Assembly (NCBI GenBank): GCA_031277105.1
Contig: JAISLW010000285.1
Location: forward strand, 1-53,909
Direction of reading: 5' to 3'
Source: Planctomycetaceae bacterium
GTDB taxonomy: Bacteria > Planctomycetota > Planctomycetia > Pirellulales > Thermoguttaceae
DNA length: 53,909 bases
Below, in pieces: positions 39,532 through 49,203 of the stretch. The stretch's first letter is position 1; every line of letters begins with the position of its first letter. The notes under the pieces are model-generated. The model worked only from the letters and a program-made list of their open reading frames with translations. It was not told the DNA's origin and did not search any database. The translations under genes were made by a program, and so were the position numbers.

Positions 39532-39608
39532 TAAGTAAACGTAAATTAAAATGCGAACAGTTTAAAATAATTCCAAATTACAAATTCCGAATTTAACAAA
39601 ACTATCCT

Positions 39609-39797
39609 GTAAACGTTCACGAATATTTGTTTAGCAAAATACGTATTGGCGATTTTTTTGAGGGACAAGTGCGATATGAGAGACAAGTGGGACTATTTTT
39701 TGTAACAAAAAACTGTTATCTGTTTTCTAAAAAGCTACTCATTATCTCCTATTCCCTAACCCTTAAAATTTACGCTTAACTTTCCGTGAACGGTTAC
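39609..39797. mobile_element. family E compact copy
   Basis: GTAAACGTTCACGAATATTTGTTTAGC...TTAACTTTCCGTGAACGGTTAC. Confidence 0.72.
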
Positions 39798-40008
39798 AAT
39801 TATCCTTTATGCAACTTCTAATAACCGGTTTTTTATTTAAGCGCCGAGAACACAGAGTTCATAGGGAAGAAAATTTTCTAAAAATATTTTAAATCAAAAA
39901 ATCAATTATAAAATTAAATAACGTTTTGACTCTAATTAAAAATTTCCTCTGTGTTTTCTGTGGTTAATAAAAATAAATTTGTGTTTTTTAGAAGTTTCCA
40001 GCAGATTA

Positions 40009-40204
40009 TTTAAACTGTTCTTATGCGAATTTGCGTCCGCCGTCTGCCTAACTATCGTTCGGCAGGCGGCGGTAAATGCAAATTAAAGTATGAACAGTTT
40101 ATACAGCTCGTACTTGAATTTCATTGATTTAAAAGCGTCAAAGCCTGCCGTCCGAAAGCTAGGCAGGCGAAGGTAAACGAAAACTCAAGTGCGAACAGTT
40201 TAAA
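40009..40204. mobile_element. two back-to-back family C elements (symmetric variant then reverse copy)
   Basis: TTTAAACTGTTCTTATGCG...AAGTATGAACAGTTTATACAGCTCGTACTTGAATTTC...GTGCGAACAGTTTAAAA. Confidence 0.85.
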
Positions 40205-40292
40205 AAGATTAAAAAGAAAAAATCTTGCGTTCTTTTTGACTTTAATTTTTACGATTTATTTTCGCAATTGTCATTTTTGACGGGCGCAAATT

Positions 40293-41393
40293 TTACGAAG
40301 ACAACGGCATGACGACGTATGTATATTCATCGTCTGTTTTCAACATCAACGGGTCGCCGTCGTCGCTAAAAGTCAACGTAACATTTTTCTCCGGCGGCAA
40401 AACGCGAAGATACTCCGTTAAAAATCGCGGGTCAATTTTCAACGTTAATTTTTTACCGTCAAAAGCGACCGGCGTTTCAATTGCGGAATCCCCGATTTCG
40501 TTTCCGTTGCCTGTTGTAATCATTTTTCCTTTTTCAAAAATCATCACAATGCCTGGCTGTTTCTCTGTTGTAACAATCGCCGCTTGTCTGACGGCGGCGG
40601 CAAAAGGTCCAGCAAGAATGTCAAGTTTAACTTTTTTATCTTCGCTTGGAATGATATTTCGCCATCTTGGAAATCTACCTTCTAGCAATCTTGAGTAGAA
40701 AGTAGTTTTTCCGTATTGCACGAGGGCGCGGTTTGCCGAAATAGCGATTTTTACAGGTTCGTCGTCGACTATTGCGCGTTCTATTATTTGCAAAGTTCTT
40801 GCAGGAAAGATAGACGATTCGACTTTGTGATCTTTTACGCAAACTGCGTCGCCTTCTTGGAAAGCGAGTCGTCTGCCGTCGGTGGCGACTGCTGCGAAGC
40901 GGTTGTCAATTAGTTCTAAAAACACGCCGCTGAGCGCATATTTTGCGTTATCCGTATCTGTAGAAAACGACGTGCGACGGATAGCTTCGGCAAAAACATT
41001 AGCCGGAATTTCATGGTAAGCGGTTTCGCCAAAATTTTCGACGTCTGTAAATTCATCGACTACTTGCGTGTTTAGCGTGTACTTACTGCGTTCACCGCTA
41101 ACGATGGTTTTCTCTTTGTTGCTTTCGATTGTTAGTTCTTCCTCAATACTTTCAACAAGAATCCTTTTGAGAAGTTTTGTTGGTAGAATTGCTTCGCCTT
41201 TTTCGACGATGTTGCAATCTTCGACGTAAAGGCGGATACCGAGTTCGGTATCTGTCGCTTGTAATAGTACGCCGGATTTGTCAACAGTAATCTTGACATT
41301 TTGGAGTACGGGACGGACGTCGCGCACCGAAACAACCGAAGCCGCTAATTGAAACGATTGTGAAAACTTGTTACGTTCACAGGAAATTTTCAT
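40293..41393 (-). CDS. dnaN: DNA polymerase III sliding clamp beta subunit
   Basis: MKISCERNKFSQSFQLAASVVSVRDVRPVLQNVKI; LSGVFLELIDNRFAAVATDGRRLAF; C-terminal YTYVVMPLSS. Confidence 0.94.
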   Translation of the reverse strand: MKISCERNKFSQSFQLAASVVSVRDVRPVLQNVKITVDKSGVLLQATDTELGIRLYVEDCNIVEKGEAILPTKLLKRILVESIEEELTIESNKEKTIVSGERSKYTLNTQVVDEFTDVENFGETAYHEIPANVFAEAIRRTSFSTDTDNAKYALSGVFLELIDNRFAAVATDGRRLAFQEGDAVCVKDHKVESSIFPARTLQIIERAIVDDEPVKIAISANRALVQYGKTTFYSRLLEGRFPRWRNIIPSEDKKVKLDILAGPFAAAVRQAAIVTTEKQPGIVMIFEKGKMITTGNGNEIGDSAIETPVAFDGKKLTLKIDPRFLTEYLRVLPPEKNVTLTFSDDGDPLMLKTDDEYTYVVMPLSS

Positions 41394-41506
41394 AATTTTT
41401 AATTTGTGATTTGGACAATAATTGTTGTTAATAAAATAAACTGATTGCAATTTAATATTCCAGATAATATTCCAGCGGCAAAAAAACTACTATATACTAT
41501 ATTGCT

Positions 41507-41605
41507 CGTACTTGAAATTTAGCGCTTTAAATTTAAAAACGCCAAAGCCCGCCGCACGAAAACTAGGCAGGCAAATATAAACGCAAATTCAAGGACGAGC
41601 AGTTT
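41507..41605 (-). mobile_element. family C element
   Basis: TATATTGCTCGTACTTGAAATTTAGCG...TTCAAGGACGAGCAGTTTAA. Confidence 0.82.
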
Positions 41606-42040
41606 AATAATTTTTACGTAAATTTCTACGCAAATTTGCCCGATTATGTCGAAATTTATAAATCGCTACAGTTATAAAACCGCAGACGGCATAATTCAAA
41701 ATTAAACGTACCGATAATTCAAATTAAACGCACTGCGAACACAGGGCGGGAATTTTATTGCATTCCCGCCACATCCGCAAGCCCCACCCCCGCCCCACTC
41801 CCGCCGCACCCCGCCGTACCCCGCCGCACACGACAAACAACGCCAAAATATTTCTAATAACCGCCCTCAAAAATTTAAACGCTAGATTTTAAAGGTTAGG
41901 AGTTAGGGAGTAGGGGGTAGTTTTTTTATTAGGTATTAGGAATTATATTTTCCGTCTCAACAGTTTTATCGTAGCCGTTGGTTACTTGCAGCCAAGACGG
42001 ATACGTTACTTCTGTAACATAATTCCAAATTAAAAAAACT

Positions 42041-42141
42041 ATACAGATCGTACTTGAATTTCATTGATTTAAAAGCGTCAAAGCCTGCCGTCCGAAAGCT
42101 AGGCAGGCGAAGGTAAACGAAAACTCAAGTGCGAACAGTTT
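42041..42141 (-). mobile_element. family C element
   Basis: ATACAGATCGTACTTGAATTTCATTG...CTCAAGTGCGAACAGTTTAT. Confidence 0.85.
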
Positions 42142-42400
42142 ATAACCGATCACGGAAATTTTGTTTATTAAATTACGTTTTGGCAATTTTTGAGGGACAA
42201 GTGAGACATGAGGGACAAAAGGGACATGAGAGACAAGAGGGACAAGAGGGACAAGAGGGACAATTTTTTTATTACAAAAAACTTTTTCTCTAAATCGCAA
42301 ATGCTAATTTTAAAAACTATCCCATATCCCATATTCCCTATCCTCTATTCCATCCATCCGAACCGCTAAACCTACCGCTTAAATTTTTGATGGCGGTTAC
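42142..42400. mobile_element. family E copy containing a 10-bp tandem GGGACAAGAG tract
   Basis: ATAACCGATCACGGAAATTTTG...TTAAATTTTTGATGGCGGTTAC. Confidence 0.68.
42188..42262. repeat. 10-bp tandem repeat (GAGGGACAAG-type)
   Basis: gagggacaagtgagacatgagggacaaaagggacatgagagacaagagggacaagagggacaagagggacaa. Confidence 0.9.
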
Positions 42401-42417
42401 ATTACTTTATTTTAACG

Positions 42418-45400
42418 ATGAAAATAAAATCTGTAGTATTTCAGAATTTGAATTCGCTTGTTGATGTTTCGGCGATACGTTTTCCTGATAACGGCATATT
42501 TGCAATAGTTGGACCTACCGGAGTTGGCAAGACGACTATCCTCGATGCGATTTGTTTAGCCTTGTACGGACAAACACCGCGTCTTGACGACGTTCATAAT
42601 TCCGCAAACGAGACTGAAATTATGTCTAAAAATACAAAAGTCTGTTTTGCCGAAGTAGAATTTGAAACCAGTCATAACAAAAGATATATCGCCCGCTGGG
42701 AACACAAAAGATTAAATAAATCGGCAAAACCTACCCACACAATTTACGCTTGCTCCGATAACGGCGACAAACAACTCCTATACAAAAATACAAACGAAAT
42801 CAAAAAAAATATTAACCAAATTATCGGATTAAATTTCATTCAATTCACCCGCTCCGTACTACTCGCACAAGGCGAATTCGCAAAATTCCTAAATAGCAAA
42901 GATAACGAAAGAGCCGAAATACTCGAAAAAATTACCGGAACAGAAATTTATAAAAATATATCAAAAAAAATTTACGAAAAATTTAAAGATAAAGAAAATA
43001 ACATAAAATTAAAACAAGAACAAATAAACGAAATTAAAATCCTAAACCAAGACGAAATCGACTTACTAAAAAACGAAGTTAAAAAACTCGACGGCGAAAT
43101 CGAATTATACTCGCAAAAACAAAACGCTATAACTAGCACGCTCGCATACTATAAAAAATTAAACGAAATACAAAACGAAACCAAAACAATTAAACAAAAT
43201 TTAGAAACGCTCGCCAAAACGACGGCGGCATTTTATCCCGACGCCGCCAAACTCGCCGCCGCACGCAACGCTAACGAAATAAATTACGAATACAATAATT
43301 ACACGCTACAAAAAAATCTATTCGACGAAATAACTAAAAAAATAAACGAACTCAATACAACCTTGCCCGTCGCACAAAACGAATACAATAACGCAATAAA
43401 AAACGCCGAAGAAACGGAAAAAATATTTATCGTTACAAAAAATAATTGCGAACTAAACCAAAAAAATTCTATCGCCGCACGCTCATTCGACCAAAAAATC
43501 AAAGAACTAACAACCCTAATAAAAAAATTAGAAAACGATAAAAACGAAAGAATAAAAAAAATCGCAAAACTTGAAAACGACTCAATAACGCTTAAAAAAA
43601 ATCTCGAAAAAATTCTACAAGAAAATACTACGGAATTATTGCAACAAAAAATTACCGAAATCAAAAACAACATAAACGAAATTCTAAACGGAGACGATAT
43701 TTCAAACCTGACAAATAAACAACAATTATTATGGTCAGAAATTAAAAACCAAGAAAATTTACTCAAATCCATCGAAAAACTAGAAACAACAAACTCCGAA
43801 CAAACCGAAATCAAAAAACAAAACCTATCGCTAAACGAAACAAAAAAACAACTCGAAAACCAACACAAAGAACTCGAAGAACATAAAATACAAACCGAAA
43901 AATATATCGACGAATTACGCGAAAAAAAACAATTACTCGCAATAATCGCAAGCTTGGAAGAACACCGCTCAAAATTAGAAAACGGTAAACCCTGCCCCTT
44001 GTGCGGCGCCAAAGAACACCCTTACGCAAACAACGAAAATCAATTCCAAAAAAATATCGAAAACGAAGAAAATGAAATCAAAAACGCCGAAAAAAATATC
44101 AAAAACCTAAACCAAAAAATAAAAAATATAAACGAAAAAATTACAGCAAACAAAATTGAAAACGACAGATTAGAAACAAAATTTAACAATAACATAATCC
44201 TAATAAACGAAATCATTCAAACGCATAAATTCAAAAATATAAACGAAATCCCAAATAAAGAACTCATAAAAATCGAAATTAAAAAACTTCAAAATAACGC
44301 AGATAAAATAAAATCACAAATCGACGAAACAGAAAAATTAAACAATAAACAAAAAGAATTAAACGAAAAATTACAAAAATCAAACGACGCAAATCTCGAA
44401 TTACAAAAATTACAAGCCTTGATCAAAGAAATAAATTCAGAAAATAAAAATACCGAAAACGAAATTATCGTAACAAAAAATGAATTGGAAAAACAAAAAG
44501 AAGAACGAATAAAAATTTTCGGCGACGAAAATCCAGACGAAAGCGATAAAAAATTCGACGCCTTGCTAAAAAACGCAACAAAAAATTTCAACGAAAATAA
44601 TAAAATCGCACAAAATAAAAAAAACGAACTCAATAATATCGCCAAACAACTCGAAAACGCAACAAACGAAAAAAATAAACGTTACGCCGAATTTATTAAC
44701 GCAAAAAATATCTTTGAACAACGCCGAAACGAAAAAGAATTCAAAACGGAAACAGACTTCTTGTCCGCAAAATTAGAAACGGATATATTTAACGAATTAC
44801 AAAAAAAAGAAAATAAACTCAAAGAAGAACAGATTAAATTAAACTCGTTACTAGACGAAAATACAAAAAAACTCAACGAAATACAAGAATCCGAAATCGC
44901 AAAAACGAATATTCGTAACGAAAAAGATATAGAGTTATTACAAAAGGAAAAAGAAGAACTCGACTTAAAAATCAAAGATAATTCCGAGCAAGTCGGCGGC
45001 TTGAAAGAAAAACTTAACTCAAACGAAAACAAAAACGAAGAATATAAAATCAGACAAAAAGAATTTGAATTAGTCCAGCAAGATTATAATCTCTGGTTCA
45101 AATTGAACGAGTTAATCGGGTCGCAAACCGGCGCAAAATATAGCAAAATCGTACAAAAAATGACCTTCCAATCTCTCATAAATTACGCTAATCAACAACT
45201 CGCAAAAATTACCGACCGTTACCGTTTAGTTCAAGTAAACGCCAAAAATAACGAAAAATCAACCGGCGCCGATCTCGCTTTTAATATTATCGACGACTAT
45301 CAAGGCGGTATAATTCGCACGGTAAAAAATTTATCAGGCGGTGAAAGTTTTTTGGTTAGTCTTTCGTTAGCGTTGGGATTATCGTCGATGGTGAGCGAGC

Positions 45401-45621
45401 GGATAAGGGTTGATTCGTTATTTCTGGACGAAGGTTTTGGGACGCTTGACGAGCGGACGTTAGACACAGTTTTAAGCGTGCTAGAAGGCTTGCGACAAAC
45501 AGGCAAACAAATCGGTATCATCTCCCACGTCCCGCTAATACGACAAAGAATTACATCACAAATCCGCGTCTTGCCAAACGGAAACGGAAGAAGCAGAATC
45601 GAAATCGCACTAGAAGAATAA
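42418..45621 (+). CDS. sbcC: exonuclease SbcC-like SMC/Rad50 ATPase
   Basis: VGPTGVGKTTILDAICLALYGQTPRL; zinc hook LENGKPCPLCGAKEHPYA; NLSGGESFLVSLSLALGLSSMVSERIRVDSLFLDEGFGTLDERTLDTVL. Confidence 0.96.
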   Translation: MKIKSVVFQNLNSLVDVSAIRFPDNGIFAIVGPTGVGKTTILDAICLALYGQTPRLDDVHNSANETEIMSKNTKVCFAEVEFETSHNKRYIARWEHKRLNKSAKPTHTIYACSDNGDKQLLYKNTNEIKKNINQIIGLNFIQFTRSVLLAQGEFAKFLNSKDNERAEILEKITGTEIYKNISKKIYEKFKDKENNIKLKQEQINEIKILNQDEIDLLKNEVKKLDGEIELYSQKQNAITSTLAYYKKLNEIQNETKTIKQNLETLAKTTAAFYPDAAKLAAARNANEINYEYNNYTLQKNLFDEITKKINELNTTLPVAQNEYNNAIKNAEETEKIFIVTKNNCELNQKNSIAARSFDQKIKELTTLIKKLENDKNERIKKIAKLENDSITLKKNLEKILQENTTELLQQKITEIKNNINEILNGDDISNLTNKQQLLWSEIKNQENLLKSIEKLETTNSEQTEIKKQNLSLNETKKQLENQHKELEEHKIQTEKYIDELREKKQLLAIIASLEEHRSKLENGKPCPLCGAKEHPYANNENQFQKNIENEENEIKNAEKNIKNLNQKIKNINEKITANKIENDRLETKFNNNIILINEIIQTHKFKNINEIPNKELIKIEIKKLQNNADKIKSQIDETEKLNNKQKELNEKLQKSNDANLELQKLQALIKEINSENKNTENEIIVTKNELEKQKEERIKIFGDENPDESDKKFDALLKNATKNFNENNKIAQNKKNELNNIAKQLENATNEKNKRYAEFINAKNIFEQRRNEKEFKTETDFLSAKLETDIFNELQKKENKLKEEQIKLNSLLDENTKKLNEIQESEIAKTNIRNEKDIELLQKEKEELDLKIKDNSEQVGGLKEKLNSNENKNEEYKIRQKEFELVQQDYNLWFKLNELIGSQTGAKYSKIVQKMTFQSLINYANQQLAKITDRYRLVQVNAKNNEKSTGADLAFNIIDDYQGGIIRTVKNLSGGESFLVSLSLALGLSSMVSERIRVDSLFLDEGFGTLDERTLDTVLSVLEGLRQTGKQIGIISHVPLIRQRITSQIRVLPNGNGRSRIEIALEE

Positions 45622-45677
45622 AACAAAAAAATACAGAATACAGAATTAAAGATTATTTTAGGGACAAGTGGGTCAGA

Positions 45678-45925
45678 TTGAAGGATCGCAGGCGAAACGC
45701 CTGCATTTCAGGATCGCGGGCGTCTCGCCAGTGTTCCTTCAGGTTCGCAGGCGGAACGCCTGCAAAAAAAGGAATGCAGGCGTTAAAGGATCGCACTCGC
45801 CGCCGGATCGCGGGCGTCTCGCCTGCATGCGGTTGTACTCAACCGCTAATGAGCGAGGTTATATCTCAACAGGCTTTTTGTTTGCCTATCGGCAAAGTGC
45901 AGGCGGGACGCCCGCGATCCGTTGG
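45678..45925. repeat. family A repeat
   Basis: GGATCGCGGGCGTCTCGCCTGCATGCGGTTGTACTCAACCGCTAATGAGCGAGGTT. Confidence 0.9.
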
Positions 45926-45929
45926 TCTG

Positions 45930-45976
45930 TGGATCGCTTTAAAAGCAATCCACAGATTACGCAGATTAGAAAGACT
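45930..45976. repeat. family F core
   Basis: TGTGGATCGCTTTAAAAGCAATCCACAGATTACGCAGATTAGAAAG. Confidence 0.8.
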
Positions 45977-46101
45977 TTTTTAGGGACAAGTGGGACAGTG
46001 TTGTCTGATCTTTGATTTTTATACTAATCACACAAATCATAGTTCAGACAACTTGCAGCCGAGATGTGGCTGTGTTCCTTCTTTAATTCCGCATTCTTTA
46101 T

Positions 46102-47070
46102 TTATCCGATTCCGCATGATTTTTTTATTCTTGTTAGTACTTCTTCGGCTTTTTTTTGGGCTTTTTTTGCGCCGTCTGCTAGAATTTTTTTTACGTAATC
46201 GGGTTTAGCTAGTAATTCTTCGCGTTTTTTTCTTGCTGTTGCGAAAAAAGTTTCCGCTAATGTTACCAATTCTTTTTTAATTTCGCCGTAACCGAATCCG
46301 CCGCGTCTGTACCGTTCCGCTAATGTCATTGTCTGCTCCGGCGTTGCAAACAACGAGTATAATTGAAACAAGTGATCGCCTTCGGGTTCTTTGGGCGATT
46401 CTATTGGGCGGCTGTCTGTTGTTATGCCCATAATTTTTTTCTTTTGCAATTTTAAGTCCTCAAAAACCTCGACTGAATTGCCATAACTTTTTGACATTTT
46501 TCCGCCGTCAAGTCCGGGAACTTTTGCCGTATCTTTGACAATATACGCTTCAGGAATAACAAACGCGTCGCCGAAAGAACTATTAAACGAACCGGCAATA
46601 TCGCGGCACACTTCGACGTGTTGTTTTTGATCTTCGCCGACGGGAACGAGATTTGAATCGTAAAGTAAAATATCCGCAGCCATCAATACAGGATACGTAA
46701 ATAATCCCGCATCCGCCGATAATCCTTTTGATTTCTTATCCTTGTAAGCATGACAACGTTCCAATAATCCCATCGGCGTCGTCGTCATTAAAATCCAACA
46801 TAACTCCGATACCGCCGAAATATCTGATTGCACAAAAAGAGTCGCACGCTCCGGATCAAGACCAAGCGAAAGCAAATCAATCGCCGCATCAAAAGTATTA
46901 CGCGCCAATAAATCACGATCCCGTATCGTCGTCAACGCATGAAGATTCGCAATAAAATAGAACGCCGTATCTTGACCGTTCTGAAGATCAATATATTGGC
47001 GTATAGCGCCAAAATAATTACCCCAATGAAATCGACCCGTAGGTTGTATCCCCGATAATATTCGCATCAT
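46102..47070 (-). CDS. trpS: tryptophanyl-tRNA synthetase
   Basis: [56 protein letters not shown]. Confidence 0.97.
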   Translation of the reverse strand: MMRILSGIQPTGRFHWGNYFGAIRQYIDLQNGQDTAFYFIANLHALTTIRDRDLLARNTFDAAIDLLSLGLDPERATLFVQSDISAVSELCWILMTTTPMGLLERCHAYKDKKSKGLSADAGLFTYPVLMAADILLYDSNLVPVGEDQKQHVEVCRDIAGSFNSSFGDAFVIPEAYIVKDTAKVPGLDGGKMSKSYGNSVEVFEDLKLQKKKIMGITTDSRPIESPKEPEGDHLFQLYSLFATPEQTMTLAERYRRGGFGYGEIKKELVTLAETFFATARKKREELLAKPDYVKKILADGAKKAQKKAEEVLTRIKKSCGIG

Positions 47071-47126
47071 ATAAATTTATAAAATTGGTTGATTATGAAA
47101 TAACGCCGCTAAATTTCCGTAAACGA

Positions 47127-48404
47127 TTATTTTTTATCGTTTGCGTTTTTATTGCGTTTACATTTTTCTTGTAAAATTTTTACGCCTACGCAGCTCCAAA
47201 TTATTACCGCAATACACAATAATATTAGCAAAATAATGTTTATGATTTTCGTAACGTTATTTATTTTATCTTGAACGTTGTTATTGCATTTTGTCTTATC
47301 TGTTGTTGTTTTTTTGTTGCGTTTATTTGTGGTCGGCGTAGGTTTTGCTTGCGGTTGCGGTTGCGGTATTGAAGCGTTTGCAATTGCGGCGGGAACGATT
47401 TTTTCGCCGTCCCATTTTAATTCGCCTTCTGCCGGTCGGTCGCGATCAAGACGCCAATTAACCGGCGTGTCTGGTTTCAAAAAACTTATTCCTTTGGGTG
47501 AAAATAAATCTGCCGCCAGCGGCTCGTTGAGTGAAATAACTTTTATTGTCGCTTCGTAATTCTGCGTGATTTTTTTATTCATTCTTTGCTTATACTTTAA
47601 TTTTGTCGGGAACCAAATTGAGTTTTTAAATTTTTCAGTTTTCGACTCCAATCTTTCAACTTGTAGAAGTTTTCTATCTCCCGCTTCACGCTGCAAACAA
47701 CGTTCAACACAAATAACGCGACTAACATCTGATTTGTCAACCCAAACTGAACGAACCCAAAGAACATCATTATTTTCGCGAAATTTTACATCTACACGCC
47801 AACAATCAATATCCAAAATCGACTCGCTATAAACGCGCGGAGTTGCCTCATATTTATCCGATTTCAAATCATAAAATTCAAGCGGATTCCAATACGGCGA
47901 GTCTGATATTGTTCCTGGCAAATAACCGATCCAATTAATATATTTTGTTGCTCTTGCAGAAATTTTCGGATTATTATTATTATTATTATTATTTTCAAGG
48001 TTTTCAAATGTTAACGCATTGTACGATCCTATGCCGCTGCCGTAACCGCCGGAATTTATTACATTATTATAATAAAAGCCGGTTTTTTTAGAATGATCAA
48101 CACACACAACAAGGTTGTTGTCATCAGTATTTAATCGTATTTTTGAACCGTCGAAATAAATTTTATCTTTTCCAAAATAAGCGTCTGTTTCATCGTCGTT
48201 GTCCTTATCGCTATAATACGAGGCTACATCAATTTCGCCGGACTGTATTGATTGCCGCGATTTTATAATACTTGAAAAAATATCATCCGCCGAAGGCGCC
48301 GATTCCTCACAAATAGAAATCCCACAATTGACAACCGAAAAACAAAAAACAAAAAATATTCTAATCTCTCTAAACATCGTAACTCTCCTTAAAATCGTAC
48401 TCAA
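47127..48404 (-). CDS. exported hypothetical protein with C-terminal TM helix and poly-Asn tract
   Basis: Signal peptide; NNNNNNNN encoded by an (AAT)n microsatellite; C-terminal IINIILLILLCIAVIIWSCVGVKIL. Confidence 0.72.
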   Translation of the reverse strand: MSTILRRVTMFREIRIFFVFCFSVVNCGISICEESAPSADDIFSSIIKSRQSIQSGEIDVASYYSDKDNDDETDAYFGKDKIYFDGSKIRLNTDDNNLVVCVDHSKKTGFYYNNVINSGGYGSGIGSYNALTFENLENNNNNNNNPKISARATKYINWIGYLPGTISDSPYWNPLEFYDLKSDKYEATPRVYSESILDIDCWRVDVKFRENNDVLWVRSVWVDKSDVSRVICVERCLQREAGDRKLLQVERLESKTEKFKNSIWFPTKLKYKQRMNKKITQNYEATIKVISLNEPLAADLFSPKGISFLKPDTPVNWRLDRDRPAEGELKWDGEKIVPAAIANASIPQPQPQAKPTPTTNKRNKKTTTDKTKCNNNVQDKINNVTKIINIILLILLCIAVIIWSCVGVKILQEKCKRNKNANDKK

Positions 48405-48579
48405 ATCTCAATAATTCAAATGCGCAAAAACCTGAAATTGTCAAAAAAACACGATAAACTATTCACACTTTAAAATGCGTTTTCAATTTGATTTTTTGTA
48501 ACGATAATTTGTAACCGTTCACGGAAATTTATTTAGCCATTCTGGAGGGACAAGTGGGACAATTTTTTTTGTAACAATA

Positions 48580-48775
48580 AATATTTGTCCCGTTAGGGAC
48601 AACATGTTGGTAGAAAAAAATGATACGAATCTTTAGCGTCCCGTTAAGGACGCAATGACGGTTAAGGTTGTATTGACATGTTGTCCCTAGCGGGACAAAT
48701 ATATTTTTGACCTTGCTTTTCTACCAACATGTTGTCCCTAATGGGACAGATGAGACAAACGATTTTTTGTAACAA
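48580..48775. repeat. family B, full copy, reverse orientation relative to 128-312
   Basis: reverse complement of the 128-312 motif order. Confidence 0.9.
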
Positions 48776-48783
48776 AAAATAGG

Positions 48784-49110
48784 GAAGGAACGCGGGCGTC
48801 TCGCCTGCTATTTGCCGCAAGGCAAACCAAAAGGCGGTTGCGATTTCAATCTCGCTCATTAGCGGTTGAGTACAACCGCTTGCAGGCGAGACGCCCGCGA
48901 TCCTGGGATGCAGGCGTTCCGCCTACGAATCTGAATAAACACAGGCGGGACACTTGCGATCCTGAAAAGCAGGCGAGACCACCGGATCGCGGGCGTCTCG
49001 CCTGCACTTTGCCGCAAGGCAAACAAAAAGTCTGTTGCGATCTAAACCTCGCTCATTAGCGGTTGAGTACAACCGCTTGCAGGCGGGATGTCTGCGTTCA
49101 TTCCTGACGA
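48784..49110. repeat. family A repeat, reverse orientation, two tandem composites
   Basis: AACCTCGCTCATTAGCGGTTGAGTACAACCGCTTGCAGGCG twice. Confidence 0.9.
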
Positions 49111-49203
49111 TTTTTCGTAACAAAAAACTGGTCTCTAGTTTTCTAAAAAACTAATCGCTATCCTAAAACCCCTAAAATTTATCGCTTAAATTTTCGTGAA
49201 CTG

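Noticed and set aside
42061-42300. ORF with LVPLVPLVPLVSHVPFVPHVSLVP
   Set aside because: Encoded by the 10-bp GGGACAAG tandem tract and a family C element, not a protein.
43299-45032. Several antisense Ser/Phe-rich ORFs opposite sbcC
   Set aside because: Mirror of A-rich Lys/Glu/Asn coiled-coil codons; no RBS, composition artefact.
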